From NCBI GenBank assembly GCA_013823365.1, contig PNMC01000001.1, forward strand, positions 1 to 64,000: DNA of 64,000 bases. The letters run 5' to 3'. Under the pieces are notes generated by a model, which worked only from the letters and a program-made list of their open reading frames with translations, did not search any database and was not told the origin of the DNA. The first letter of the stretch is position 1, and every line of letters starts with the position of its first letter. The DNA is from Parvibaculum sp. (lineage in GTDB: Bacteria; Pseudomonadota; Alphaproteobacteria; Parvibaculales; Parvibaculaceae). Both the position numbers and the translations under genes were made by a program. Shown here piece by piece: positions 47,700 to 56,109 of this stretch.

Positions 47700-49074
47700 C
47701 CCATTGAAGATCGAGGCGAAAGCCCCCTACAAGGTGAGCGACGACGAGCGCGCCGCTATTGCCGCCGCGATCGACGAAGACGAACTCTGCAGTCTGGCGC
47801 TGGAACTCGGAAATATTCCGAGCCCGTCGCGCAGTGAAGCGGCTGCCAGCAAATATGTCTTCGATTGGATGCAGCGAGAGGGGTTTAACCCCCGCACGAC
47901 CGGCGCCACCCCGGAGCGGCAGAATGTCATCGGCGAATATGGCGGTCTTGCCGAAGGGGCGAACCTCCTCTTCACCGCGCATCTCGATACCGAGAGCCCG
48001 ACCTACGAGCCCGATCTCGACAACGCGAAATACCGGCCGGAAACCCTCGCCAACCGCGAATGGCTGGAATGCTGGCTCGAAGACGGAAAGCTGTTCGGCT
48101 ACCCGATCGCGAATGACCGCGGGCCGATGAGTTGCTTCATGATTGCAGCAAAGGCCCTCCGCAAGGCGGGCATTCCGCTCGCCGGTAAGCTCTATCTCAC
48201 CGCCTGTCCGGGCGAGATCGGCCCGGAGCCGATTGAGGACCGCAAAGGCGTCGACTATCTCGGCAAGGATATCGGCGCACATTATCTCTTCCATCACGGC
48301 GGTGTCGCGCCGGACTATGCGATCGCCGCCGAAGGCTGCGATTTCGGCCTTACCTGGGTGGGCTGCGGCTATGTCGTATTCCGCATCCGCATTTTCGGGC
48401 AGGGCGTGTTCACGCCGATCCTCGACTATCCAGGCGACCCGCAGCAACACCCCAACCCGATTTATCGTCTCGGCCCCGTAATCAAGGCGTTGCACGACTG
48501 GGGTATGACCTACCCGGAACGTCATCGTTATGAGAGCGCAGGGGGCATCTCTATTCCGAAAACACAGATTGATTCCATCAAGGCTGGCATCCCTTACTCC
48601 TTCGGTACGGGCACCGAAGTTGTCTCGATCTATCTTGAGGCGGGTCTCACGCCACGTCAGAAGGCTGCGGATGTCGAGCATGAACTCGCGGCCTTGATGC
48701 GGCAGTTCGACATTGACGGCTTTGATATTGAACCGATGGTCGTGCGGCACGGATTCGAGGCAGATGCAGCGGAGGTCGGGCCGCTCGTCGCCGCGGTTAG
48801 CGATGCGACGCGGTTCACGCTCGGCGAGCCGCTGCAGCGCGCTAATCCGGTCTATTCGAGCATGTGGCGGGATCAGAACGTCTTCAACATGCACCGCATA
48901 CCGGCTGTTACGACCGGCATGCCGAGATGGCGACCGACGCCGGGAGACATGGCGAAGAGCGCATTGATCTATGCGCTCACCGCCCTCTCGATCTGCGGCC
49001 GTGCGCCGGTTGAGGCGGGCAGGGCGGCGTACAAACCGGTCTACGGCGACAACCCCTTCGAGGCAGCGGAATAG
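47692..49074 (+). CDS. M20 family metallohydrolase
   Basis: LALELGNIPSPSRSEAAASKYVFDWMQREGFNPRT...NLLFTAHLDTESPTYEPD...LYLTACPGEIGPEP. Confidence 0.85.
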   Translation: MTDPLKIEAKAPYKVSDDERAAIAAAIDEDELCSLALELGNIPSPSRSEAAASKYVFDWMQREGFNPRTTGATPERQNVIGEYGGLAEGANLLFTAHLDTESPTYEPDLDNAKYRPETLANREWLECWLEDGKLFGYPIANDRGPMSCFMIAAKALRKAGIPLAGKLYLTACPGEIGPEPIEDRKGVDYLGKDIGAHYLFHHGGVAPDYAIAAEGCDFGLTWVGCGYVVFRIRIFGQGVFTPILDYPGDPQQHPNPIYRLGPVIKALHDWGMTYPERHRYESAGGISIPKTQIDSIKAGIPYSFGTGTEVVSIYLEAGLTPRQKAADVEHELAALMRQFDIDGFDIEPMVVRHGFEADAAEVGPLVAAVSDATRFTLGEPLQRANPVYSSMWRDQNVFNMHRIPAVTTGMPRWRPTPGDMAKSALIYALTALSICGRAPVEAGRAAYKPVYGDNPFEAAE

Positions 49075-49087
49075 CGAGACAGTGAGT

Positions 49088-49609
49088 ATGAGTCAGTCAC
49101 CGAAATACATGCCCGGTTCCGTCGACCCGGCAACCTACCGCAAGGCGCTCGGCAGTTTCGTCACAGGCGTCACCGTCGTCACGACCCTTGTAGGTGAAGC
49201 ACCGGTCGGCACGACGGTCAGCGCCTTCTCCGCGCTGTCGCTCTCGCCGCCACTCATTCTCGTGTCGCTCGCTCGCAAAAGCGAAACGCTGGCGCATATC
49301 AAGCGCACAGGATTTTTCGCCGTGAACATCCTGTCTGACCGGCAAAGTGAAATTGCGACCCGCTTCGCAACGAACGCCGGCGCGGGCAAGTTCGATGGCA
49401 TCGTCTATGAGCACGGGCAGAACGGTGCACCGGTCTTTAGCGAAGCGGGTGCAACGATCGAGTGCGATCTCGAAGACAGCTTTTCAGGCGGCGACCACGA
49501 AATCCTGATTGGCCTCGTGCGCAATGCCACTATTGAAGGCAGCCATCCGCCCCTTGTCTATTTTCGCGGCAAGTTCGAGGAAATCGCCGGCGCGCTTCCG
49601 GGAATATGA
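49088..49609 (+). CDS. flavin reductase family protein, RutF-like
   Basis: YRKALGSFVTGVTVVTTLVGEAPVGTTVSAFSALSLSPPLILVSLARKSETLAHIKRTGFFAVNILSDRQ. Confidence 0.9.
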   Translation: MSQSPKYMPGSVDPATYRKALGSFVTGVTVVTTLVGEAPVGTTVSAFSALSLSPPLILVSLARKSETLAHIKRTGFFAVNILSDRQSEIATRFATNAGAGKFDGIVYEHGQNGAPVFSEAGATIECDLEDSFSGGDHEILIGLVRNATIEGSHPPLVYFRGKFEEIAGALPGI

Positions 49610-49706
49610 AAGGGAAAATGCGGCATCTTTCATGCATAGGTTTTCGTCGTGAGCAGTAGAGAGGCCGGGCAGATGCTACGCAAGGCACGCCTGGAAGTGA
49701 CAGAGA

Positions 49707-50333
49707 ATGAGTACGCTTGATTTCCGCGAAGGTCATCCTTCATCGAGCCGCGTTGTTGGGCTTGCGATCGTTCTCGGGCTTCACCTTCTGCTCGTCTGGG
49801 CGCTGGTGAGCGGCCTTGCGAGAGATGTCGTGAAGGCGGTGCAGGAGCCGCTCCAGGTCGCGCTGATCGCGGAACTGCCGAAGGAAGTGCCGCCGGCACC
49901 GCCCCCGCCGCCAGAAGTCGTAAAGCCGCCGGAGGCTTATGTGCCGCCCCCCGTCGTGCAGAAGGCGCCGCCTGTCGTTCCGCAGAAGACAATCCAGCAG
50001 GTACAGACGGTACAGCCCGAGCCGCAGCCCGTTATCGTCGAACCGCAACCTGTCCTGCCGCGCGCCGATCCGAGTCACGGCAATACGCAGCCACCTTATC
50101 CTGCGGCCTCGCGCCGGGCGGGTGAGGAAGGCCGGGTGATCCTGATGCTCTATGTGGATGCGAATGGCCGCGTGACCGATGGCCGCGTCGACCAGTCGAG
50201 CGGCTATGACCGTCTCGACAAGGTAGCGCTGATGCATGCGCGGCGCACCTGGCGTTTCCTGCCAGCGACGAAGGACGGTGCCCCCGTGGGCCACTGGATG
50301 AAGTTTGCCGTGAATTTCAAGTTGACGGACTGA
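49707..50333 (+). CDS. energy transducer TonB
   Basis: N-terminal TM anchor; proline-rich PAPPPPPEVVKPPEAYVPPPVVQKAPPVVPQKT; C-term YPAASRRAGEEGRVILMLYVDANGRVTDGRVDQSSGYDRLDKVALMHARRTWRFLPA. Confidence 0.92.
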   Translation: MSTLDFREGHPSSSRVVGLAIVLGLHLLLVWALVSGLARDVVKAVQEPLQVALIAELPKEVPPAPPPPPEVVKPPEAYVPPPVVQKAPPVVPQKTIQQVQTVQPEPQPVIVEPQPVLPRADPSHGNTQPPYPAASRRAGEEGRVILMLYVDANGRVTDGRVDQSSGYDRLDKVALMHARRTWRFLPATKDGAPVGHWMKFAVNFKLTD

Positions 50334-50395
50334 CAGCAGCCGATGCGCCGCTTGGCGGATACAAAACAAGTTGAGTTAGTACAGAGGACCCATCG

Positions 50396-51304
50396 ATGAA
50401 GACCCGGACCAAACATATTACACGCCTCCTTGGCGCTGCCATGATTGCCTTTGCCCTGTCGGCCGGGTTCGCATCCGCGGTCGCCCCTGCGCTGGCGCAG
50501 CAGGAAGAAGTGGCCGAAGAGGCACCCGCCGCCGAAGGCGAAGAAGGCGCGGAAGCCCCGGAAGCCCCGGAAGCCCCGGAAGGTGAGACGGCGGAAGGCG
50601 AAGCGGCTGACGCCGCGCCGATGGCAAGCGAAGAGCCCGCGGTGGATCACAACCCCTATGGCCTCAAGGCGCTCTGGGACGAAGGCGACTTCGTGTCGAA
50701 GGGCACGCTTCTCGTGCTCGTCATCATGTCGATGGGTTCCTGGTACATTCTCTTCACCAAGCTTTTCGAGCAGCGGCGGATGTTCGACCAGTTCAACCGG
50801 GTCATCAAACTCTTTGCGCCTACAGACACGCTGAAGGAAGGCATCGATGCCCTGCCGGCTCGCAACTCCTACCGCGTCATCGCCGAAGACGGCAAGGAGG
50901 CCGTCGAACAGTTCAGCAAGGGGCTGAGCAGCGAAGTGACGCTGACCGAATGGTCCACGGCCGCGCTCAGCCGGTCGGTCGACGGTCTGGCTTCGAAGCT
51001 GCAGGGCGGCCTCGCCTTCCTCGCGACGGTCGGCTCCACAGCACCGTTCGTCGGCCTTTTCGGTACGGTCTGGGGCATCTATCACGCGCTCGTTGCCATC
51101 GGCGTGTCGGGCCAGGCCTCGATCGACAAGGTTGCCGGTCCGGTGGGTGAGGCGCTCATCATGACGGCGATCGGTCTTGCCGTCGCCGTCCCGGCGGTGC
51201 TCGGCTACAACCTGCTGATCCGCCGCAACAAGGCCGTGATTGAACGCGCACGCCGCTTCGCGACGGAAGTCCATCTGCGCATCTTGTCCGGCAGGACGGC
51301 GTGA
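50396..51304 (+). CDS. ExbB-like (MotA/TolQ/ExbB) proton channel with N-terminal signal and Glu/Ala/Pro-rich extension
   Basis: LVLVIMSMGSWYILFTKLFEQRR...LAFLATVGSTAPFVGLFGTVWGIYHALVAIGVSGQASIDKVAGPVGEALIMTAIGLAVAVPAVLGYN. Confidence 0.92.
   Translation: MKTRTKHITRLLGAAMIAFALSAGFASAVAPALAQQEEVAEEAPAAEGEEGAEAPEAPEAPEGETAEGEAADAAPMASEEPAVDHNPYGLKALWDEGDFVSKGTLLVLVIMSMGSWYILFTKLFEQRRMFDQFNRVIKLFAPTDTLKEGIDALPARNSYRVIAEDGKEAVEQFSKGLSSEVTLTEWSTAALSRSVDGLASKLQGGLAFLATVGSTAPFVGLFGTVWGIYHALVAIGVSGQASIDKVAGPVGEALIMTAIGLAVAVPAVLGYNLLIRRNKAVIERARRFATEVHLRILSGRTA
50552..50578 (+). repeat. three perfect 9-bp repeats GAAGCCCCG inside the exbB-like gene
   Basis: Encodes EAPEAPEAP within a longer acidic E/A/G-rich extension. 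Confidence 0.9.
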
Positions 51305-51328
51305 ACGAAACAAGGATGGGTTAGCATC

Positions 51329-51754
51329 ATGGCGATGAATATCGGAACCGGTGAGGGCGATGACGAAGTCATGTCGGCCATCAACACGACGCCGCTCGTC
51401 GACGTCATGCTGGTGCTTCTCATCATCTTCCTGATTACCATTCCGGTCGCGATCCAGACAGTGCCGGTGGAACTGCCCAAGGCGAACAACGAGATCAACC
51501 AGACACAGCCCGAAAACATCACCATCGCGGTCGATGTCGACGGCAACTACTACTGGAATGCCATGCGTATGGCGAACCGGGCGGATCTGTTCGACAAGCT
51601 GACAGAAACGGCGCAGATCGAACCGCAACCGGAGATCCAGGTGCGCGGCGACGAAGCCGTCCGGTTCGAGGCGGTGGGCCGTCTCATTTTCGATATACAG
51701 CGAGCGGGCATTCACAAGGTCGGCTTCATCACCGAACCGGTGCAGGGTAGCTAG
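51329..51754 (+). CDS. biopolymer transporter ExbD (first copy)
   Basis: INTTPLVDVMLVLLIIFLITIPVAIQTVPVELPKA. Confidence 0.93.
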   Translation: MAMNIGTGEGDDEVMSAINTTPLVDVMLVLLIIFLITIPVAIQTVPVELPKANNEINQTQPENITIAVDVDGNYYWNAMRMANRADLFDKLTETAQIEPQPEIQVRGDEAVRFEAVGRLIFDIQRAGIHKVGFITEPVQGS

Positions 51755-51765
51755 GAGGCAGAACG

Positions 51766-52194
51766 ATGGCGATGAACGTCGGAAGCGCGGGTTCGGATGA
51801 CGATCCCATGATGGAGATCAACACCACGCCTTTGATTGACGTGTTGCTGGTCCTGCTCGTCATGCTCATCATTACCATTCCGTTGCAGACCCATGCGGTC
51901 AAGCTCGACATGCCGCAAGCTGTTACCGAGGCAACGCCCCCGGAAGAATCCACCGTCGTGCAGCTCCTCGTGAATGCGGAAGGCCTTGCCTTCTGGAATG
52001 GAGAGGAACTCCCTGATACCGCCGCGCTCGAGGAGCGCTTTCTCGCGTCCGTCGGCGGCGTCGCCGATCCCGAGATCCATTTCCGCCCCGACCGGAACGT
52101 CGAATACGACCACGTGGCGAAAATCCTCTCCGCCGCCCAGAGAGCCGGTGTGGTGAAGATCGGCTTCGTGGGCAACGAACAGTATATGGAGTAA
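51766..52194 (+). CDS. biopolymer transporter ExbD (second copy)
   Basis: MMEINTTPLIDVLLVLLVMLIITIPLQTHAVKLDMPQA. Confidence 0.93.
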   Translation: MAMNVGSAGSDDDPMMEINTTPLIDVLLVLLVMLIITIPLQTHAVKLDMPQAVTEATPPEESTVVQLLVNAEGLAFWNGEELPDTAALEERFLASVGGVADPEIHFRPDRNVEYDHVAKILSAAQRAGVVKIGFVGNEQYME

Positions 52195-52261
52195 GGCGCA
52201 AGAGGCCGGTACCGAATTATCGGACTTTGCGGGAAGTCCGCCGTCCTCTAGATTCGAGGGT

Positions 52262-52882
52262 ATGAAGAATTCGGCCCTCTACACCACCCCGCTTGTGGAG
52301 CCCACGCAAAAGCGGGCGAAGGAAACCTATCGCAGCCTGCTCCGGGCAGCCCAGGAAATCATTGCCGGAGAGGGCTTTGAGGCACTGAACTCCAACGCGA
52401 TCGTGGAGCGAGCCGGCCTGACGCCGCCAGCCTTCTACCGCTATTTCGAGAACAAGCACAGCATCCTCGCCGTACTCGGCCGCCAGCTGATGGACGCGCA
52501 AAATGCCATCGTGGAAGAATTGCTCTCGCATGATGGCTGGACAGGTCGGAATGCACTGGATGAGACCAGAACCCTCCTGCGGGAAACGCTGAAAGTCACC
52601 GAGACCTTCGAGGGCGGATATGCGCTCATGGTCTCACTGCGTGCAATCCCTGCCCTGCGCGAGATACGTCTTTCATCGCACACCCATGTGGCAACGCAGA
52701 TGACCGACCGTTATCTGGAACTCAATCCCGTCGCCGACCGCGGCGAAGTCTATGACCGTTTCCGACTGACCAGCGAAATCGGTTATGCCAGCGTTGAGAT
52801 GCTTCTGGAAACCGACGAATGCGATCGGGACCGCATTATCGACCGGACGGCAATAGCGATCACCTCGGTGCTGCGGTCCTAG
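52262..52882 (+). CDS. TetR family transcriptional regulator
   Basis: YRSLLRAAQEIIAGEGFEALNSNAIVERAGLTPPAFYRYFENKHSILAVLGRQLM. Confidence 0.92.
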   Translation: MKNSALYTTPLVEPTQKRAKETYRSLLRAAQEIIAGEGFEALNSNAIVERAGLTPPAFYRYFENKHSILAVLGRQLMDAQNAIVEELLSHDGWTGRNALDETRTLLRETLKVTETFEGGYALMVSLRAIPALREIRLSSHTHVATQMTDRYLELNPVADRGEVYDRFRLTSEIGYASVEMLLETDECDRDRIIDRTAIAITSVLRS

Positions 52883-52909
52883 GTTTTGCGGTCTGAAACC
52901 GGAAAGCGC

Positions 52910-53566
52910 CTAGCTCTCCTTGCGCGGCTTCTGCCCATAGGAAAGAAACGCACCGAATACCGCTTCCATCTGTTCGCTGGAGAGAAGGGTGGGGCCGCCA
53001 ATGGCGAGCGTGCCGTAGTAGAATGACGCCTGCACCTCCACCTCGCGCGCGATCAGCAGCGCTTCGGGCAATGAGCGCCCCAGAGCAATTTGCCCATGAT
53101 TGGCCATAAGGCAGGCGCGGCGCCCTTGAAGCGTTTCAATGACGATTTCCGCAAGTTCGTCCGAACCGAAAAGCGCATAGGGCGCAACGCGAATATCGGG
53201 CCCACCGCTCACCGCCGTCATGTAATGCAGCGGTGGAATGGGTTTGTTGGCACAGGCAAGTGTCGTTGCATATTGCGAGTGGCAATGGACCACGGCGTTG
53301 ATGTCGGGCCGCCCCGCGAGCAATCCGGCATGCATCCGCCATTCACTTGTCGGGCGCACATCACCGCTATAGGCACCGGAACGGTCGATCTTCACCATGT
53401 GTTCAGGTGCCAGTTGCGGCGCCGGTATGCCGGAGGGCGTGACGAGAAAATGCTCGCCAATCCGTACGGAAGCATTGCCTGCCGTGCCGTGGTTGAGACC
53501 GGAGGTATCCATCTCCCGCATGACGGTCACAAGCCCCTGACGAAGCGCATCTTCATTCACGGTCAT
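52910..53566 (-). CDS. class II aldolase/adducin family protein
   Basis: REMDTSGLNHGTAGNASVRIGEHFLVTPSGIPAPQLAPEHMVKID...VVHCHSQYATTLACANKPIPPLHYM. Confidence 0.92.
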   Translation of the reverse strand: MTVNEDALRQGLVTVMREMDTSGLNHGTAGNASVRIGEHFLVTPSGIPAPQLAPEHMVKIDRSGAYSGDVRPTSEWRMHAGLLAGRPDINAVVHCHSQYATTLACANKPIPPLHYMTAVSGGPDIRVAPYALFGSDELAEIVIETLQGRRACLMANHGQIALGRSLPEALLIAREVEVQASFYYGTLAIGGPTLLSSEQMEAVFGAFLSYGQKPRKES

Positions 53567-53567
53567 G

Positions 53568-54467
53568 TCAGGCAACCCTTCTCTTGAGCTTGCCGAGCGT
53601 TCCAAGGCCCTGCGCCACCTCCGCCGCGGTCTCGGTCGCAACGCCCATCGCATCGCGGAATGACAGGCCCTGTGAAAGGCCACTGATGAAGCCGGCACAA
53701 TAGCTGTCGCCGCAGCTTGTTGTATCGACCGGCGTGATCGATTTTGCCGGAACCTCGAAGATTTCGCTATCGCTCCAGCCGATACTGCCCGCCCCGCCGC
53801 GCTTGATGATGCAGGAGCCGGCGCCCATGCCGGTGAAGGCCGTCAGCGCCTCTGCCGGCGCCACATCGCCGAGCAGGACGCGCACTTCCGCCTCGCTCGG
53901 CATGAAGCAATCGACATGGGGGAGCAGGCCGCGCAGCGTTTCGATGGTCTGCGGCTGCGGGGCGATGAGATCGCAGGTAACGTAGGTGCCGCCGGCACGG
54001 ACACTCTTCACCGCCGCAAAGGCCTCGGGCGACGACAGGTTCGGAAAGCCGACGCCGCCGAAATGGAAGAAGCGCGATCCACGCGCCGTCTCGATGGCGG
54101 CGGGGCTCATGGCGGTGAGTATGCTCGCGCCCAACATGTGAAACACGGGCCGCTCTCCATCCGAACGGATGGTCAGCACGCTGGTTGAGGTCGGCCGCTC
54201 GCCGAGGCGCGCGACCTGGCTGCAGTCGATGCCGGCCCGCCGCAAGAGCTGCAACACGATGTCGCCATTGACGTCCTGGCCGACCGCCGAGATTACCGCA
54301 GTGTCGAGCCCGAGCGTCGCCGCCACCATGGCCGTTCCCGAGGCGGTGCCCGCGGGAGCGAGCGCAATTTCCTCGACCAGCGTCGGCTGCTGCGCATCGG
54401 GCAGGGCGTCCACCGGCCGAACCAGAATGTCGAGCGTGGTCAGTCCCACGCATGTCAGATCGCGCAA
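53568..54467 (-). CDS. PfkB family sugar kinase
   Basis: MRDLTCVGLTTLDILVRPVDALPDAQQPTLVEEIALAPAGTASGTAMVAATLGLDTAVISAVGQDVNG...TPVDTTSCGDSYCAGFISGLSQG (GxGD-like motif is SCGD). Confidence 0.9.
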   Translation of the reverse strand: MRDLTCVGLTTLDILVRPVDALPDAQQPTLVEEIALAPAGTASGTAMVAATLGLDTAVISAVGQDVNGDIVLQLLRRAGIDCSQVARLGERPTSTSVLTIRSDGERPVFHMLGASILTAMSPAAIETARGSRFFHFGGVGFPNLSSPEAFAAVKSVRAGGTYVTCDLIAPQPQTIETLRGLLPHVDCFMPSEAEVRVLLGDVAPAEALTAFTGMGAGSCIIKRGGAGSIGWSDSEIFEVPAKSITPVDTTSCGDSYCAGFISGLSQGLSFRDAMGVATETAAEVAQGLGTLGKLKRRVA

Positions 54468-54522
54468 AATCCCCTCCGTGGAGTCGTACTAAAGAGCCCT
54501 TGCATCCGCCCCTGATCCATAC

Positions 54523-54541
54523 AATAGTAATTACTACTATT
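54523..54541. promoter_or_regulatory. AATAGTA-ATTAC-TACTATT inverted repeat between divergent kinase and aminotransferase genes
   Basis: Perfect 7-bp arms with 5-nt spacer, 19 nt upstream of the aminotransferase ATG. Confidence 0.6.
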
Positions 54542-54559
54542 TTGCAAGCGGAGGCGGCA

Positions 54560-55795
54560 ATGAGCGGTAAACTGGACGAGGCGTTGAAGGCGCGGGCTGC
54601 CAAAGTCATTCCGGGGGGCATGTATGGCCACCAGTCGGTCGCCATTTTGCCGCCGCATGCGCCGCAGTTTTTCGTGCGCGCGAAGGGGGCTTATCTCTGG
54701 GATGCGGACGGAAACCGCTACATCGATTTCATGTGCGGTTACGGTCCGAACCTTTTCGGCTACTGCCATCCCGAAGTCGATGCCGCCTATGCGAAGCAGA
54801 TGGCGGAGATTGATGCGGCAACGGGCCCGACACCTCGTATGGTGGAGCTTGCCGAAGCCTTCACCGGCATGGTGAGCCACGCCGATTGGGCCATGTTCTG
54901 CAAGAACGGTACGGACGCCTCCAGCATGGCCCTGCTCACGGCACGCGCCTACAAGGGGCGCAAGAAAGTACTGATGGCAAGCGGCGCCTATCACGGCGCT
55001 GCGCCCTGGTGCACCCCCATCCCGGCAGGCACGGTTGAGGATGATCGCGCCCACTTCATCTATTATCAGTATAATGACGTAAAGAGCCTCGAAGAGGCTG
55101 CGGACAAGGCGGGTGACGATCTCGCCGCGATATTCGCGTCGCCCTTCAAGCATGACGTGTTCGTCGATCAGGAACTGCCCGATCCCGCCTATGCGCGCCG
55201 CGCGCGCGAACTCTGCGACGAAAAGGATGCGCTTCTCCTGGTCGACGATATTCGCGCAGGCCTGCGCATCGAGCGCGATTGCAGCTGGACGCATCTTGGC
55301 GTTCAGCCCGACCTTTCCACATGGGGCAAGGCAATTGCGAATGGCCATCCCATTTCGGCGCTTCTAGGCAATGACCGGGCAAGGGAAGCCGCGTCGAAAA
55401 TCTATGTGACGGGTTCTTTCTGGTTTGCCGGCGCCGCTATGGCCGCCTCTCTCGAAACGCTCCGCCTCATTCGCGAAACGGACTATCTGGAACGCACCGT
55501 TGCCCTGGGCGACAGGCTTCGGGAGGGGCTCGCCTCCATTGCGAAATCATGCGGCCTGGATCTCAGCCAGACAGGGCCGTCGCAGATGCCGCTCATCATG
55601 ATCATGGATGGCGAGGGCCATTGCGACTTCAAGCGCAGCAGCGCCTTTGCGGACGGGATGATTGCAGGTGGCGCCTATTTCCATCCCTTCCACAACATGT
55701 TCATCGGTGCCGCGATGACCGAGGCCGATATCGACCGGACCCTCGAAATCGCCAATGACGTGAGCGCGAAACTTTCTTCGAGAGTATCGGTGTAA
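54560..55795 (+). CDS. class III PLP-dependent aminotransferase (glutamate-1-semialdehyde aminomutase-like)
   Basis: YLWDADGNRYIDFMCGYGPNLFGYCHPEVDAAY...LLLVDDIRAGLRIERDCSWTHLGVQPDLSTWGKAIANGHPISALLG. Confidence 0.9.
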   Translation: MSGKLDEALKARAAKVIPGGMYGHQSVAILPPHAPQFFVRAKGAYLWDADGNRYIDFMCGYGPNLFGYCHPEVDAAYAKQMAEIDAATGPTPRMVELAEAFTGMVSHADWAMFCKNGTDASSMALLTARAYKGRKKVLMASGAYHGAAPWCTPIPAGTVEDDRAHFIYYQYNDVKSLEEAADKAGDDLAAIFASPFKHDVFVDQELPDPAYARRARELCDEKDALLLVDDIRAGLRIERDCSWTHLGVQPDLSTWGKAIANGHPISALLGNDRAREAASKIYVTGSFWFAGAAMAASLETLRLIRETDYLERTVALGDRLREGLASIAKSCGLDLSQTGPSQMPLIMIMDGEGHCDFKRSSAFADGMIAGGAYFHPFHNMFIGAAMTEADIDRTLEIANDVSAKLSSRVSV

Positions 55796-56026
55796 GCGAC
55801 ACTGCGCAGGTTCGTTCCTTGCCGCGTCTTGCGGGAATGAAATCAGTGGCATTCCGGGGTGAGTCGTCGGCGCGTTGGCGCTAGCGGCTTTTCACGTCGG
55901 CTCGGCGCCTCGGAACGCAGGGCACATCGCTGCGGCCGTGATTGCTTTGCGCCCTCCGCTCGTAAATCGTGCGACCCACCCAAGCGGGGGGCGGCCGAGG
56001 CTTGACTCATCGTCTAAATTGAACAT

Positions 56027-56044
56027 GTTATGTTATAACGTAAC
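56027..56044. promoter_or_regulatory. Zur-box-like palindrome overlapping a promoter
   Basis: GTTA-T-GTTATAAC-G-TAAC (one mismatched pair); upstream TTGACT at 56002-56007. Confidence 0.6.
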
Positions 56045-56109
56045 GGTCTGTTCCTGCGCTTCCGTGCACGAGGGTAGGGCCGTGTTGTTTTTGCAGGCGG
56101 GGGTACTCC

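Noticed and set aside
52221-52240. CGGACTT-TGCGGG-AAGTCCG hairpin after exbD2 as intrinsic terminator
   Set aside because: No T-tract follows. It could equally be a TetR operator; not enough support for either.
55796-56109. Cobalamin riboswitch upstream of the receptor/CobN-like cassette
   Set aside because: A B12-box-like GCCACTG exists only on the minus strand (55844-55850), pointing away from the cassette, and the other conserved elements are not recognisable.
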